64,000 nucleotides of DNA from the NCBI GenBank assembly GCA_904066235.2, contig CAJFCV020000006.1:9176001-9240000 (forward strand), read 5' to 3'. Position numbers and translations under genes: made by a program. Numbering within the stretch: the first letter of the stretch is position 1; the number at the start of each line of letters is the position of its first letter. The notes below the pieces were generated by a model. It was not told where the DNA came from. It saw only the letters and a list, made by a program, of their open reading frames with translations, and did not search any database. The DNA comes from Bursaphelenchus xylophilus. Its lineage: Eukaryota > Nematoda > Chromadorea > Rhabditida > Aphelenchoididae. Positions 32,748-44,939 of the stretch are shown here, piece after piece.

Positions 32748-35397
32748 ATATTACTAGATAGAAGATGTTTTGATGAGATTTGAAAGAACGGAAGAATGGC
32801 ATATCGAAAAATACCAAATACATGATACTCACTTTAATTTTATTCGCTTTCGTGACTTTTTTATATCGCAAATAGTAAAAGAAGCCTTACTAAACTCAGC
32901 CATTGCCTAAAGAATACTCGATTTTGCTTGAGGAACACAAGATTTATATTATATTGCAGCAGTCATCAGATGTCTAAAAACATCAAGTACAAGGTCCAGA
33001 TAGCTTTGTTCTTTAAAAAGCAGGGCTTTTACACGCCCATATTACCGGAGGTTAATCTACATTCTATTTCCTTAAGCTATCGTCAAAACTTTTTTCTGTG
33101 GCTGAGCTTTTTCGCCTAATAACATCTACAACACGGGAAGGAGCAAAGATCATATCGCAACTCGCAGCTCTCTTGGCATTCGGCGCCCAAACTCCTTCTG
33201 CCAACTCTCCTCAACGCCTCTCATAGTTATTCGTTAAAAAAAGAGCGAAAAAGCGATCCGTGGGGGGTCATAGGGCAGCTGCATTCCCAACGCCCTTCCA
33301 ACCCGCAAGGATAATACAAAAAAAGAGACGCCTAGCGCGGCAGACGACACTTCGCTGCGGTGGCGATTGGTGTCGGGTGGTGTCTTCGACGAGAAATAGA
33401 GCGAGAAACACGGAGCGTGCGGAGAACTCGGGAAACGCGGTGTTTCGAGGGGAGGAAGACAGAAGATTGGGCTAGTGGACGGTGCGAATAAACGGAGGAA
33501 AGGAGGGAAGGGCGAGGTATACGCACTTCCACGGAAGAATAGGGGCACACAGCTTCGAATTGTATATTATAACGCCATGTCGAGTTTTAAAATATGAGGG
33601 GATTTTTACAATTCTGTAAAAAAAACGAATTTTTGATGACTTTTTCAATTTCTTTTATAAAGAGGATTGCAAAAACAATCAAAAAAAATTTTTTTTAAAG
33701 TTTTTTAAGGATAGAGTGGTCAGTTTAAGGGAGCTAGAAGAAAGTAGATTTCTTTATATTGTAAGTATATTATTGTAATTTTATATGGGTTACTGTAGAG
33801 CCGAATTTTTGATTCTTTGTTTAAATTAATATTCCTAATGAATTCCTTATTGTCAAACCCCTTTTGCACATCAAATCCCATTAAATTCCGTTGTCTTCTC
33901 CCCATATTCTCGGCCCATACGCACATTGCAAACGCACCCTTCCATCCGAAAAAGCAATGGAACTTGTTGGAGTGTCTCGCTCTCTGCCCCCTCTCTCTCC
34001 CGCCCGCTCTCTTTGCAGGGATTTCTGCAGCGACGGGAGAGTCCGCAGCGCCCCCACTCAGCTTCGTTTTGTGTGTGACTGCCCTCAGCCGTCTTGGTTA
34101 TAACAGAGAGCGGAGAAATCCGCCAATCTTTTCGGTATCCGCCGCTGCAAAAGATGTTTTTTTGGAGTGTTGTTTTGTTGGGTTGATAAGCGGGAGTGCT
34201 TTGTTTTGCTATTTTCACTGTACTTTCTTCACATTTCGCCTCCATTTCGAAGAGCTGGAGGTGAATTTGAGGACTGAAAAGAGGGCTCCAACGCGGTGTG
34301 ACGCATCCTCTTTATCGAAATTTATGTGGTTTCCGAAGCCCCTGGCGGCTTCGATTCGTTGAATTTTTGTTGTTTTTAAAGTATTTTTACTACGTTTAAC
34401 TGTTTGTTAATATAAAAATATTCTTTTTCAAGCATTTTGCACCCCAAATTTACGCATTTTTTCCCAAGATTACCATCAAAACAGCTCTAATAATATAATT
34501 GATCATCATTCTTGACAATTACAATATAATCTCCCCCAATTTGTTTGTAAATTTCGCTCTCCTACTACAAGCTTGTTCCGTAAATCCGCAAACACGGAGA
34601 AGTTACAAGCCATTCGCGGCGAGAGCCCTTTCTTTTTGTAATATCCGCCTTTTTTTCTGTCGAAACCTGAGTTGGCTTATGGCTTATATTCCCAAGGTTG
34701 GACGTCAACGAGGAGTTACAAGTGGATAATATGTCCAAGAAGTCAGATTTACTATGTGAAAAAAACGTCATTGGGGGTTTAAACCGTCGTATTTCATTGT
34801 CTGCGGCTTAAAAAGTAACTTGGACTCCGCTCGGTGGGCTTGTTTGTAAAGAAAAACAAATGAATTGCAAACAAAACTAACCTATTTACATCAATTAGTG
34901 TAATTTCCCCCTTCTCCCCGGCTTCCTCTTCTCCCAATTTCGTTAATCAACCGAATTAAATTACAAATTTTGACCGAATTCTGATCTCTAAAGTAATATA
35001 AGTCATGTCATCGTGGCCTTCGTAGTATCACTTTTTATATTCTAAACCAAATGTCTAGGGTTTGTAAAGGCATAAAAAATGTCTGGGGGTCTACAATAAT
35101 TATTTTGATGACATCTTTTCCGTCCCAAGTAATTTAATTTCCTGCGGGTTATTAGGCTTCTGGTTATAAAAGCAGAAGTGCTCGGGCGAAAAAAGTATGA
35201 CATTTCGCTTGAATATGAAGCCTTGTTGTCACCTCGTGCTTCTTGAAGCCGTGAGCCGCAAGTGCACTTCATTATTCGCCATCTTTTATATTACACTTGG
35301 TATTAAAGTCGTAATTCACGTCATGATTTGAAATTGCGCGTTTAAATTAACGGAAATATCAGTGAAAGGAAAGAATATAGTCTAATTGATCCTCTAG
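32748..35397. other. Long upstream region of the Argonaute gene
   Basis: About 2.6 kb between the transporter and the first recognisable Argonaute exon. It includes a GC-richer stretch (33240-33550) and a pyrimidine-rich stretch (33940-34030). At least one 5' exon of the Argonaute gene should lie here, since exon 35398-35553 has no ATG in frame. One weak candidate is ATG at 35005 with a poor donor at 35022. Nothing else is supported. Confidence 0.4.
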
Positions 35398-38300
35398 GCG
35401 CCAAAATTGATCCCTCGCAGAACCCGAACGGTGGTGGTGCCGCCCAACAAGGCGGCCACCAAGCCCAGAATCCCAACCAACAGCGAGGACAACAGGGCGG
35501 CGCTCATGATGTGGAAACACCCATGCTCGACCAACAGACCATGATGATGCTGGGTAAGCCAATTTTACACTTATCGTAAAAATCAAACCATAGTTTATAA
35601 CAAAATCATGATTTTGGTCTCATGTGTAATATAAAAATTTGGAGCTAAGCATTTATATTTTGCTTTAACAATGAAAGCATGCCGTAAAAGTCATGTGATA
35701 GCTAGTCCACAAAAAATTCGGCCGAAATTGGCCAAGAAAGAAAATTTTTCCTCAGCAGTCTGCAGAAGATCGGGCGCAGCCTGCGAAACAAAAATCCGAG
35801 AAAATCCGTGGGAAATTGGATCCTCTTTTGCCGCCCGCAGGTTCCCTAACATTTCATCTAACACTCTACATGAATAGATAAATAGAATATGGCCATCCAT
35901 AACCTGATCCCGCATTTAGAAGCACTGACGGTCGGCGACAACAACAACCCCATGTACATGGGCGGCATCATGGGTGGGCCTCCACTCGGACCCGGCCAAT
36001 ACACGTTGGCGCCGGGCCCCCCACAAATGGGTTACCAGCCGCAGATGCCGTTCACCGACATGTACGTCAACCAAATGCTGGGAGGCCAAAGTCAGTTCGG
36101 ACAGCCGGGCGGGTTCGACGTCGGGACGCCCAGCGGCCAACAATCGCAACAACCTCGACCGATTGGTAGTCTGGCACCGGGTGCACCAATTGGTTCCTCA
36201 CAAACCTCTCAAGAGATCTCCAGGTAATAAATTTTCTGTTTGTTTTGTGTTGGTTTAGGTAGCTGAGGGATAACATCGGAAAATCATTGGAAACGTCAAA
36301 GTTTTTGGTAAAATGATGTCGATTATATCCGTCAGACATCGCAGAAGCTTTGGTAAAGCCATGAAGCCGTGTGCTCCAAATTCTTTGCCTTTTTTTGATT
36401 CACGCATCTTCAAGTACCTAGAATAATATATTTTTTTCAGTTCTTTCAGCGGCCAGGGTCTGGGTGCGCCAGGCCAGCCGATTATGGGTACCTCGTCATC
36501 TTTCGTTGCTCCGCGCCGTCCCGGGCCGGGTGTTGAAGGAAAACAAATCGCCTTACGAGCTAATCACTTCCAAGTTCAGATCGCTGCTCATGAAGTTCAA
36601 TTTTATTTGGTGGAAATCCAACCCGACAAGTGTCCCAGAAAGGTTAATCGGTAAGGGTTTTGTGTTCTTCAAGTTTTATTTATTTTAAATTTAGTTTTAA
36701 TCGAAGAATCATGGTTATACTTGATTTAGCTACCTAAAATATTATCTTTTTCAATTTTTAGGGAAATTATCAACAAGATGATCGAATCTTACAAGCAATT
36801 CTCTAATATCAAGCCAGTGTACGACGGGAAAAAGTCCATGTACACCCGTCAACCCATTCCAAACATTGGCTTCGAACGCTGTGAATTCGAAGTCACAATG
36901 CCTGGAGATTCTCCGGTGGATCGCAGGTTCTCGGTTGCACTCCAATGGAAGGAGACCGTCTCATTGAAGGCATTGGACGATGCTCTTCGTGGGTTCCGCA
37001 GAGATGTCCCATTGAACTCGGTTCAAGCCATGGATGTTATCCTCAGGCACTTGCCCTCTACAAAGTACACTCCGGTTGGACGATCCTTCTTCTCTCCTCC
37101 GGCTGGTCAACTACAACATCATGGAGGACCTGGTGGTCCATCTTATCACTCAGGAGATTCGAAATTGGGTGGAGGAAGGGAAGTTTGGTTCGGATTCCAT
37201 CAAAGTGTGAGGCCGAGTCAATCCAAAATGATGCTCAATATTGACGGTAAGTAGAGTTTTTGTTTTGTTCTTGAATTTAGTTTCCAAGCGTCCAGACAAG
37301 AGATTTTAATAATTTTATATTATTCATGGCAAATTTTGACTTCAATATTTCAGTGTCTGCCACTGCCTTCTACCGCAAAATGCCTGTGATCGAATTCATC
37401 GCCGAGGTCCTCGAACTGCCAGTCCAAGCGCTTTCCGACCGTCGCACACTCAGCGACGCTCAACGAGTCAAATTCACCAAAGAAATTCGTGGTCTCAAAA
37501 TCGAAATCAACCATTGTGGTCAGATGCGAAGAAAGTATCGGGTGTGCAATGTGACCCGTCGTCCCGCCCAAACTCAGACCTTCCCCCTGCTGCTGGAGTC
37601 GGGCCAAACCGTCGAATGCACCGTGGCCAAATACTTTGCCGACAAGTATCATATGCAGCTCAAATACCCCCATCTTCCGTGTCTCCAAGTGGGCCAGGAA
37701 CAGAAGCACACGTTCCTGCCGCCAGAAGTCTGTGAGATTGTGTCGGGCCAGAGGTGTATCAAGAAATTGACGGACATCCAGACCTCCACGATGATCAAGG
37801 CGACGGCCAGATCGGCGCCCGAAAGAGAGCGAGAGATTGCGAGTCTGGTGAAGCGGGCCGAGTTCACCAACGACCCCTACGCCCAAGAGTTCGGCATCAG
37901 CATCAACTCCAACATGACCGAAGTGAAGGGCCGCATCCTGAGCGCCCCCAAACTGTTGTACGGCGGCAGGAACAAGATGACCGCCCTCCCCAACCAAGGC
38001 GTCTGGGACATGCGCGGCAAACAGTTCCACACCGGAATCGAGGTCAAAATCTGGGCCATCGCCTGCTTCGCCCAACAACAACACGTCAAGGAGAACGATC
38101 TGCGCAACTTTACTTCTCAACTTCAACGCATCTCCAGCGACGCCGGCATGCCCATCATCGGGCAGCCGTGCTTCTGCAAGTACGCCGTCGGCGTCGATCA
38201 GGTCGAACCCATGTTCAAATACCTCAAACAAAACTTTCAAGGTAAATTTGGCACAAAAAACGGAAAATTTTTGAAAATCTGGGAAAAAATTATATTATCC

Positions 38301-40400
38301 ATGATGAAATTTTGAAAAAAAAAATTTTTTAATTTTTCGCTCGTTTCAGGTCTCCAATTAGTCTGCGTCGTGCTGCCAGGCAAAACCCCGGTCTACGCCG
38401 AAGTGAAACGTGTAGGCGACACCGTGCTCGGGATCGCCACCCAATGTGTGCAAGCCAAGAATGTGATCAAGACCACGCCCCAAACGCTTTCCAACCTCTG
38501 CCTGAAAATGAACGTGAAACTGGGCGGAGTGAACTCGATCCTCTTGCCGAACGTTCGCCCACGCATCTTCAACGAGCCGGTGATATTCTTGGGCGCGGAT
38601 ATTACCCATCCACCAGCAGGTAAGAGGCTTTCGGTAGAGGATTTGAGGCCAAAATTTTAACAAAGAAAGTACTTCTATGGGGTATGGAGTTACAGGTTGT
38701 GACATATATCAAAAAAATCGCAAAATTTTCCTGATTCAGAATATGTAAAAATTAGCTGCCTGATTTTGGTTTGTAAGGGTGAAAAAATCATCAGAAGTTT
38801 TCTCGCAACACCACGCAAATGCCTTTTTGGCCAAGTTTTTACCAAATCAAATGCTTGTTTTTGAGCTAAAGTGAACCCTGGCATCTTGACAAGCCTTAAA
38901 ATATCAAACTTGATTAATACTACACCTTAATTAGGGCGTCGCGTTGTATTAATAAAATTTGATTTTTAAGGCTTTTCAATATGCCAGGGTTTGCTTTAGC
39001 TCAAAACAAAGCTTTTGATTTGGTAAAAACTTTGTCAAAGCATTTCCATGGTGTTGCGAGAAAGGTTCTGAGGATTTTTTCACCCCAATAAACCAAAATT
39101 AGGCAGCTAATTGTTACATATTCTGAATCAGAAAAAAATTGCGATTTTTTGATATATGTCACGACCTGTTACCCCATTGAAGTACTTTCCTTGTAAAATT
39201 TTTTGCATTTTTTGGAGGTTTTATGAAATTTCCTATCGCCAGTTTGAGTTTACTCTGCTTGGAATTGGGTTGGAATTATTTATTTTTTTAAAGCTTGTCA
39301 TTTAATTTGGAAACAAATTACGTCATGATTGAAGTGGTTTTAGGGGACTCCCGGAAGCCCTCCATCGCCGCTGTTGTGGGCTCCATGGACGCGCATCCGT
39401 CGCGGTATGCGGCCACGGTCCGCGTCCAGCAACACCGCAACGAGACGATCACCGACCTGACGTGGATGGTCCGTGAACTCCTCGTCCAATTCTACCGCAA
39501 CACCCGCTTCAAACCCACCCGAATCGTCATGTATCGAGACGGCGTGTCGGAGGGCCAGTTCTTCAACGTCCTCCAACAGGAGCTGCGCGCCATGCGCGAG
39601 GCATGCATGATGCTGGAACGAGGCTACCAGCCCGGCATCACGTTCATCGCCGTCCAGAAACGCCACCACACCCGCCTGTTCGCGGTGGAGAAGCGGGACC
39701 AGGTCGGCAAGGCCTTCAACATCCCGCCCGGCACCACCGTGGACGTCGGCATCACCCACCCCACCGAATTCGACTTCTACCTCTGCTCGCACGCCGGCAT
39801 CCAGGGCACCTCCCGGCCCAGCCACTACCACGTCCTCTGGGACGACAACTGCCTCTCCGCCGACGAACTCCAACAACTCACTTACCAGATGTGCCACACA
39901 TACGTCCGCTGCACGCGGTCCGTCTCCATCCCCGCGCCCGCCTACTACGCCCATTTGGTGGCGTTCCGCGCCAGGTATCACTTGGTGGACAGAGATCATG
40001 ACAGGTATGTGGGGAGTGGATTTGAGGGGAGATTTGGGCATTATGGGTTGATCATAGAGTTTTTGGTAAGAATTGTTCTGAGTTTTTGTCAAATTTGGGC
40101 ATTTGGTTATATTGTACATGATGAAAATTTCTAATTTTGGGTGTTTACTAGCTGAAATATACAATGTAGGATATTTCTTTAGCACTTTGGGGATTTCACT
40201 AGGACTTCCAGAGAGTTTAGCCTAAATTTAGGCATATTATATTATCCATGACATTTTTTTTTTAATTTTTTCTAATTTTTGCGATTTTTAGTGGCGAAGG
40301 CAGCCAGCCTTCGGGCACCAGTGAAGACACGACCCTCTCCAACATGGCCCGCGCCGTCCAAGTCCATCCCGACGCCAACTCGGTCATGTATTTTGCCTGA
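35398..40400 (+). CDS. alg-1: Argonaute protein of the ALG-1/AGO clade (miRNA effector)
   Basis: Core of the miRNA-induced silencing complex. Exons: 35398-35553 (5' end incomplete), 35920-36223, 36441-36650, 36762-37246, 37354-38241, 38350-38619, 39344-40004 and 40292-40400; 1026 residues are visible. A Gln/Gly/Pro-rich N-terminus precedes ArgoN, PAZ ([17 protein letters not shown]), MID ([19 protein letters not shown]) and PIWI. The slicer tetrad is complete: Asp in [10 protein letters not shown], Glu in [10 protein letters not shown], Asp in [10 protein letters not shown], and His in [11 protein letters not shown]. It ends in the typical YFA. Exon 2 can also be entered from an in-frame ATG at 35889, giving a 985-residue form. 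Intron 38620-39343 carries a large inverted repeat. ALG-1 and ALG-2 cannot be told apart here. Confidence 0.95.
35889..35891 (+). promoter_or_regulatory. Candidate alternative start codon of the Argonaute gene
   Basis: ATG 31 nt before the exon-2 acceptor (TTTAG at 35915-35919) is in frame with exon 2. If transcription or trans-splicing begins inside the first visible intron, it gives a shorter protein beginning [16 protein letters not shown] and lacking the Gln/Gly-rich exon. Confidence 0.45.
38665..39189. repeat. Inverted-repeat element in an Argonaute intron
   Basis: Two arms of about 250 bp (38665-38915 and 38945-39189) are inverted copies with small differences; both include GACATATATCAAAAAA, TTTTACCAAATCAAA and GAGCTAAAG. 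The outer ends read AAAGTACTTC...GAAGTACTTT. There is no coding capacity. Transcribed within the intron, it would fold into a long hairpin. Target duplication not resolved. Confidence 0.8.
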
Positions 40401-42556
40401 TTTTACCTTACATTTCTTACCCTTTCAAATTTTCATAGCCTCTTCATAATGTATTTTCTCCACGGTAGTTATATCAAGTACAGTAATCGATTGTTTTGTT
40501 TTGCGCTTCTCGCCTTCGAATATCATAATCCTTCTCTTAATAGGACTGTTTGTTTCCTCCCCTCTCCTCATTTATGGTTAATATAATTGTGGTCCGGATC
40601 TGGTTGTAGCCCTCTCCCATCGAAAAGCATCGGTTTCACCGTCTCATAAAGTCTAAATCCTCACACCGGAAAAAGTTTTGTCAATCACGAAACGGGCGGG
40701 AAATGGGGCCGGAAATTAAATTTGTAGGTATACGGTAGGTAAGAAGATTTAAAATTTAGGCAAAGGGTGTCTCAAACACGCGAATCTAACGACAAATTTC
40801 GTGGTTCGGATGAAATTCGGGCTCTACAGTATACCTACCGTAATCCCACATCTCATTTTTGCAGCAATACGGGGGTTACAGTATGCCTACAGTAATCCCG
40901 TCACCCTTTTTTAAGCCCTCCAAATCTCGCCCAGAATGCCTCAGTCGAAATCCCTAGCACTTTCTTTTCGCTCCATTCTCAGTCTCGGAACGCGTGTTTG
41001 TGTCTCCATGGACGACCAGAACACATCCATCAAGACCCCCGTTTTATTCATATTATTATATATCGATACTTTTCAGGTCACTGTTTTTTCGATTTCCTCT
41101 CCTCTTTTGGCTGTTTTTTGGCGGGGATTCACGTGTTTCGGAAAGGTCTTATGCGGGAAATTTAGTTTCGGAAAATTGAAAATTTTGGTGATTTAGGTGA
41201 AATTGGCCCTTGAATTTATTGAATTCAAGACTTTAGAGATTATTTTTTTTATATTTGACCGCTTTTTAGAGTATCATAGGACTGAACATGGTTGTTTAAA
41301 CCTTTTTTTGGACCATCTCCCATCCTCCCCTAAGCCCATCTCCCCCGAGAATGACTCAATTAAAAGCCGGCGCCATTCCATAATCACAAATGGCCTCCGG
41401 CTTTGACGCAGCGTTTAATGATTGGGTCGAGTGAGGCGATGGGTCCATCCAAGCGACCGTCGAACAGTCAGAAGGTGCCCAAGGCGCGCGCAATGCACCT
41501 GGCTATCTTCTGGATGTGTCGGCTCGTCGTATTTCCCATAGTTAATTTTGAAATAAGAGCGATTCAAATTCAAGGATACAGCTAAATTTAAAAATATTAG
41601 AATTTGGGTCCCCTCTTTCCACACCCTCCCAAGCCACTCTCCTGCTCCGTCTCATCCCCAGATTCGCCCTAAAATGCCATTCAGCTGAATTGTGATCCAT
41701 TTTGTGCCCCATTCTTAAACTTCTTTCAGACCTGACTGCCCAAACCCCCAAAAAGTCCTCTTCCTTCGTCTTACTGTAATTCCAAGAAAAAAGAAATCGA
41801 TAAACGAATAATTTCCCCCTTGAAATCAAGTTTGCCAATGCTTTCTATTCGAGACCCTGTTTGTCCCTTCCCATAAGACCGTCCGACGGCATAACATCAC
41901 AATATTTTGAGTACATTTGTCTAATTCGCAATCCACAAATTTTTTGTTTTATATTTCCTGTTATGCCCTCCACCGTCTTGGCGAATACAAAGCAATCTCC
42001 GGCACCCGAAACGACTCGAATTCCCTCCCTCAAAGTTGCCCGCGCAAAGCTCCGCGTTTCTGTTCCCGCAAAAAAGAAACCGAACGATTAAAAAAAAAGA
42101 AGTTGCCTTTAAACCTCCACAGTTGCTTTCAAACCAAGAAAAACTTCTCCCTTTTACTGTATCCTACTCATTACGATTACTCTCAGTCGTCGGCAACAAC
42201 TCTCTCCATATTCTTCGATGTTGTAACTCGCACTTCTTCAATCCCAATTTTTGTTACGAAAATAAATAGTAACCATAAGTTTGGGCGTTGGTTTTGGAAG
42301 GCAAAATATTCGTAGCAAGCCATAGAAAGTTGGCCTGGAAATTGATGAAAAATAAAATAATTTTTTTTGAAGTTTTGAGAAGGAAAAATTGCTAAAAATC
42401 CCGGCCGTTTCTGTAAAACGCGAGGTAGAAAGAAATCCAAATTTACTTCAAATTTTATACTATAAAAACCTCATAAATTTGCATACCGGAATGCACAAAT
42501 TTACGGCCCACGGCATTCTGTATTTTTGGGACACAACCGATATCTGCGACTTTTTC
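40401..42556. other. Region downstream of the Argonaute gene
   Basis: Contains the 3' UTR of the Argonaute gene in its first part. A short repeat with GTATACGGTAGGT and its inverted form lies at about 40728-40850 and resembles the ends of the fold-back repeat at 6195-7910. No further gene is supported. Confidence 0.5.
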
Positions 42557-43344
42557 TACACTCCATTTCAAAATGATATATTACTCCCCGTACAATGTTT
42601 TGACCCCCCTCCTAACTCCGTCCAAAGTGTACTAATTCGGACCAAATTTGGTATGTAGTATACTCACAGGCCAGTAACAAAAAATAACATAGCTGGACCT
42701 ACCTTATAATTGAATTTCAAAAGCTAGGGGCAATTTTCAAAAATCACCTTAAAAAATCGAGGAAAAAGTTTTGGCCCCCCTTAAAAAACGTTAGATATCG
42801 CCAGCGGATGCCACGCAAGCCTATTGTAATCGACGTCCCATAGCTAAATACAGGTTAATAAATGGTTTTCCGTTGAATGCTTCGTTGCATTTGAGGATCC
42901 AACGCGTTAAACCGTTTTTGATGTAGAGCTGCCCAAAATTGTAAAAATCTTGCCCTAGCGCTTTTCTAGAGCTCTAAATTGGGTTTATATTATGTGCTTT
43001 AGACCTGTATTTACCTTCTCCTTTCAATAAAAGTGCATGGTGGCCTGGCGGTGTAGATTCGGCAGATACCCTCTTGTCATGCCCAGCCTTGGTGAGCCAT
43101 TTGCTCTTTGACTCAATGTCGAGATGTGGTCGTTAGGTCCTCAATGTAATCCTGAGACTCCTAGCTACTCTCAGTAATGTAAAATGTTTTGATTTGACAC
43201 GTTTTGTAATGGGTTTCATTCACCTTAATCTTAACGTTGCCGTTACTGTAGATGACCCCGAGTACTATTACATCCCCACCTCCCATTTGGCGTTTCATAC
43301 GTCTCAAATGAGTATGGTGGGTGCTGTAGCGTCTTAAATTACCT

Positions 43345-44220
43345 GGTCCACCTAGAGGTGGCAATCGGGCTGGGCCGGCCCGGCCCGGCCCGGCCGGGCC
43401 CGGTGATTGGGCCGGGCCGGGCCGGGCCTGAGCAGATTTGAAAAAGCCCTGGGCCGGCCTGACCGCTTCGGCCCGCGGGCCGGGCCAACGCTTTCGGCCC
43501 GGCCCGGCCCGGAAGGTAGATAAGTAAAAAATTTTTTAATGCTAAACCAGCAAAATAAAGCACAAATGCTTTGTAGAATGGATGGAAATTAGATTAAACT
43601 TTTTTTTGACTTATACGCTGTTTTACTACTTTTTAAAATTATGTATATGTGTATGTAACTTATTAGGTATATGTAAAATCCCACCCAAATATGCAAGGGT
43701 CGGGCAAAAATCTTCAATTTTTTATGATAAATTTAAAAATTTCACTGTACTTTTGATTCCTTGATGTAAATGAAAGTGTTTAAACATTTTTTGGTTAACC
43801 ATGTACCTTATAACGTCCATACTTTTATATAGCTAACTTCCTATAGGATTTAAAAATTTAACACAATCCAACTTTTTGGCTAACGCTGGGGGAAGTTCAG
43901 ACCATCCCCTTGTAGGTTTTAGCTACCCGTACGGATGTTCCAGTCATCCGACTAGACTTTTTAACTTCGCACAGACACACGTAAAAACCTTCTGGAAAGC
44001 ATAAGAACTTCCAGTAGAAAGTGCAAAGACTTTCATCCAACTTTTCTGTATTAGCGGGCCAAACCGGGCCGGGCCGGGCCGGCCTGGGCTTTCATCGGGC
44101 CGGGCCGGGCCGGGCCTGAGCAAATTTAAAAAAGCCCTGGGCCGGCCTGGTCACTTCGGCCCGCGGGCCGGGCCGCAAAAATCGGCCCGGCCCGGCCCGA
44201 TTGCCACCTCTAGGTCCACC
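43345..44220. mobile_element. hAT-like non-autonomous element, copy 2 (860 bp at 43353-44212)
   Basis: Same TAGAGGTGGCAATCGGGC termini as copy 1 and the same GGGCC-rich subterminal blocks. Flanked by an exact 8-bp duplication GGTCCACC (43345-43352 and 44213-44220). The interior is homologous to copy 1, for example GTCATCCGACTAGAC and CTTCTGGAAAG, and is about 64 bp longer. Confidence 0.92.
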
Positions 44221-44939
44221 AAATGAAAGCCGTTTTTGGTGGCTAAAAATCCATTTGAAAAACGCGGGTTTTTCGTTAAGGTGCAGATCGGCGAAGTTGC
44301 GCCTGCAAACCATAAGAGACCGTGTCAGCCGGAGTTTATTCTTTGTTTGAGAGTAACTAGGAGTCTCAGGATTATACTGAGGACCTAACGACCACATCTC
44401 GACCTTGAGTCAAAGAGCAAATGGCTCACCGAGGCTGGGCATGACAAGAGGGTATCTGCCGAATCTACACCGCCAGGCCACCATGCACTTTTATTGAAAG
44501 GAGAAAGTAAATACAGGTCTAAAGCACATAATATAAACCAAATTTAGAGCTCTAGAAAAGCGCTAGGGCAAGATTTTTACAATTTTGGGCAGCTCTACAT
44601 CAAAAACGGTTTAACGCGTTGAATCCTTAAATGCAACGAACAATTCAACGGAAACCCATATATTAACCTGTATTCAGGTATGGGACGTCGATTACAATAA
44701 GTTTGCGTGGCATCCGCTGGCGATATCTAACTTTTTTTAAGGGGGGTCAAAACTTTTTCCTCGATTTTTTAAGGTGATTTTTGAAAATTGCCCCTAGCTT
44801 TTGAAATTCAACTATAAAGTAGGTCCAGCTATGTTATTTTTTGTTACTAGCCTGTGAGTATACTACATACCAAACTTGGTCCGAATTAGTACACCTTGGA
44901 CCGAGTTACGAGGGGGGTCAAAACATTGTACGTGGAGTA

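Noticed and set aside
33817..34362. 181-codon open frame in the Argonaute upstream region
   Set aside because: Non-ATG start, mixed hydrophobic and cysteine-rich composition without domain, and overlapping open frames on both strands; typical of chance.
37350..38240. 296-codon open frame antisense to the Argonaute exon
   Set aside because: It mirrors codon bias of the real gene on the other strand; the sense frame is unambiguous Argonaute.
39340..40185. 281-codon open frame antisense to the PIWI exon
   Set aside because: Shadow of the GC-rich PIWI coding exon.
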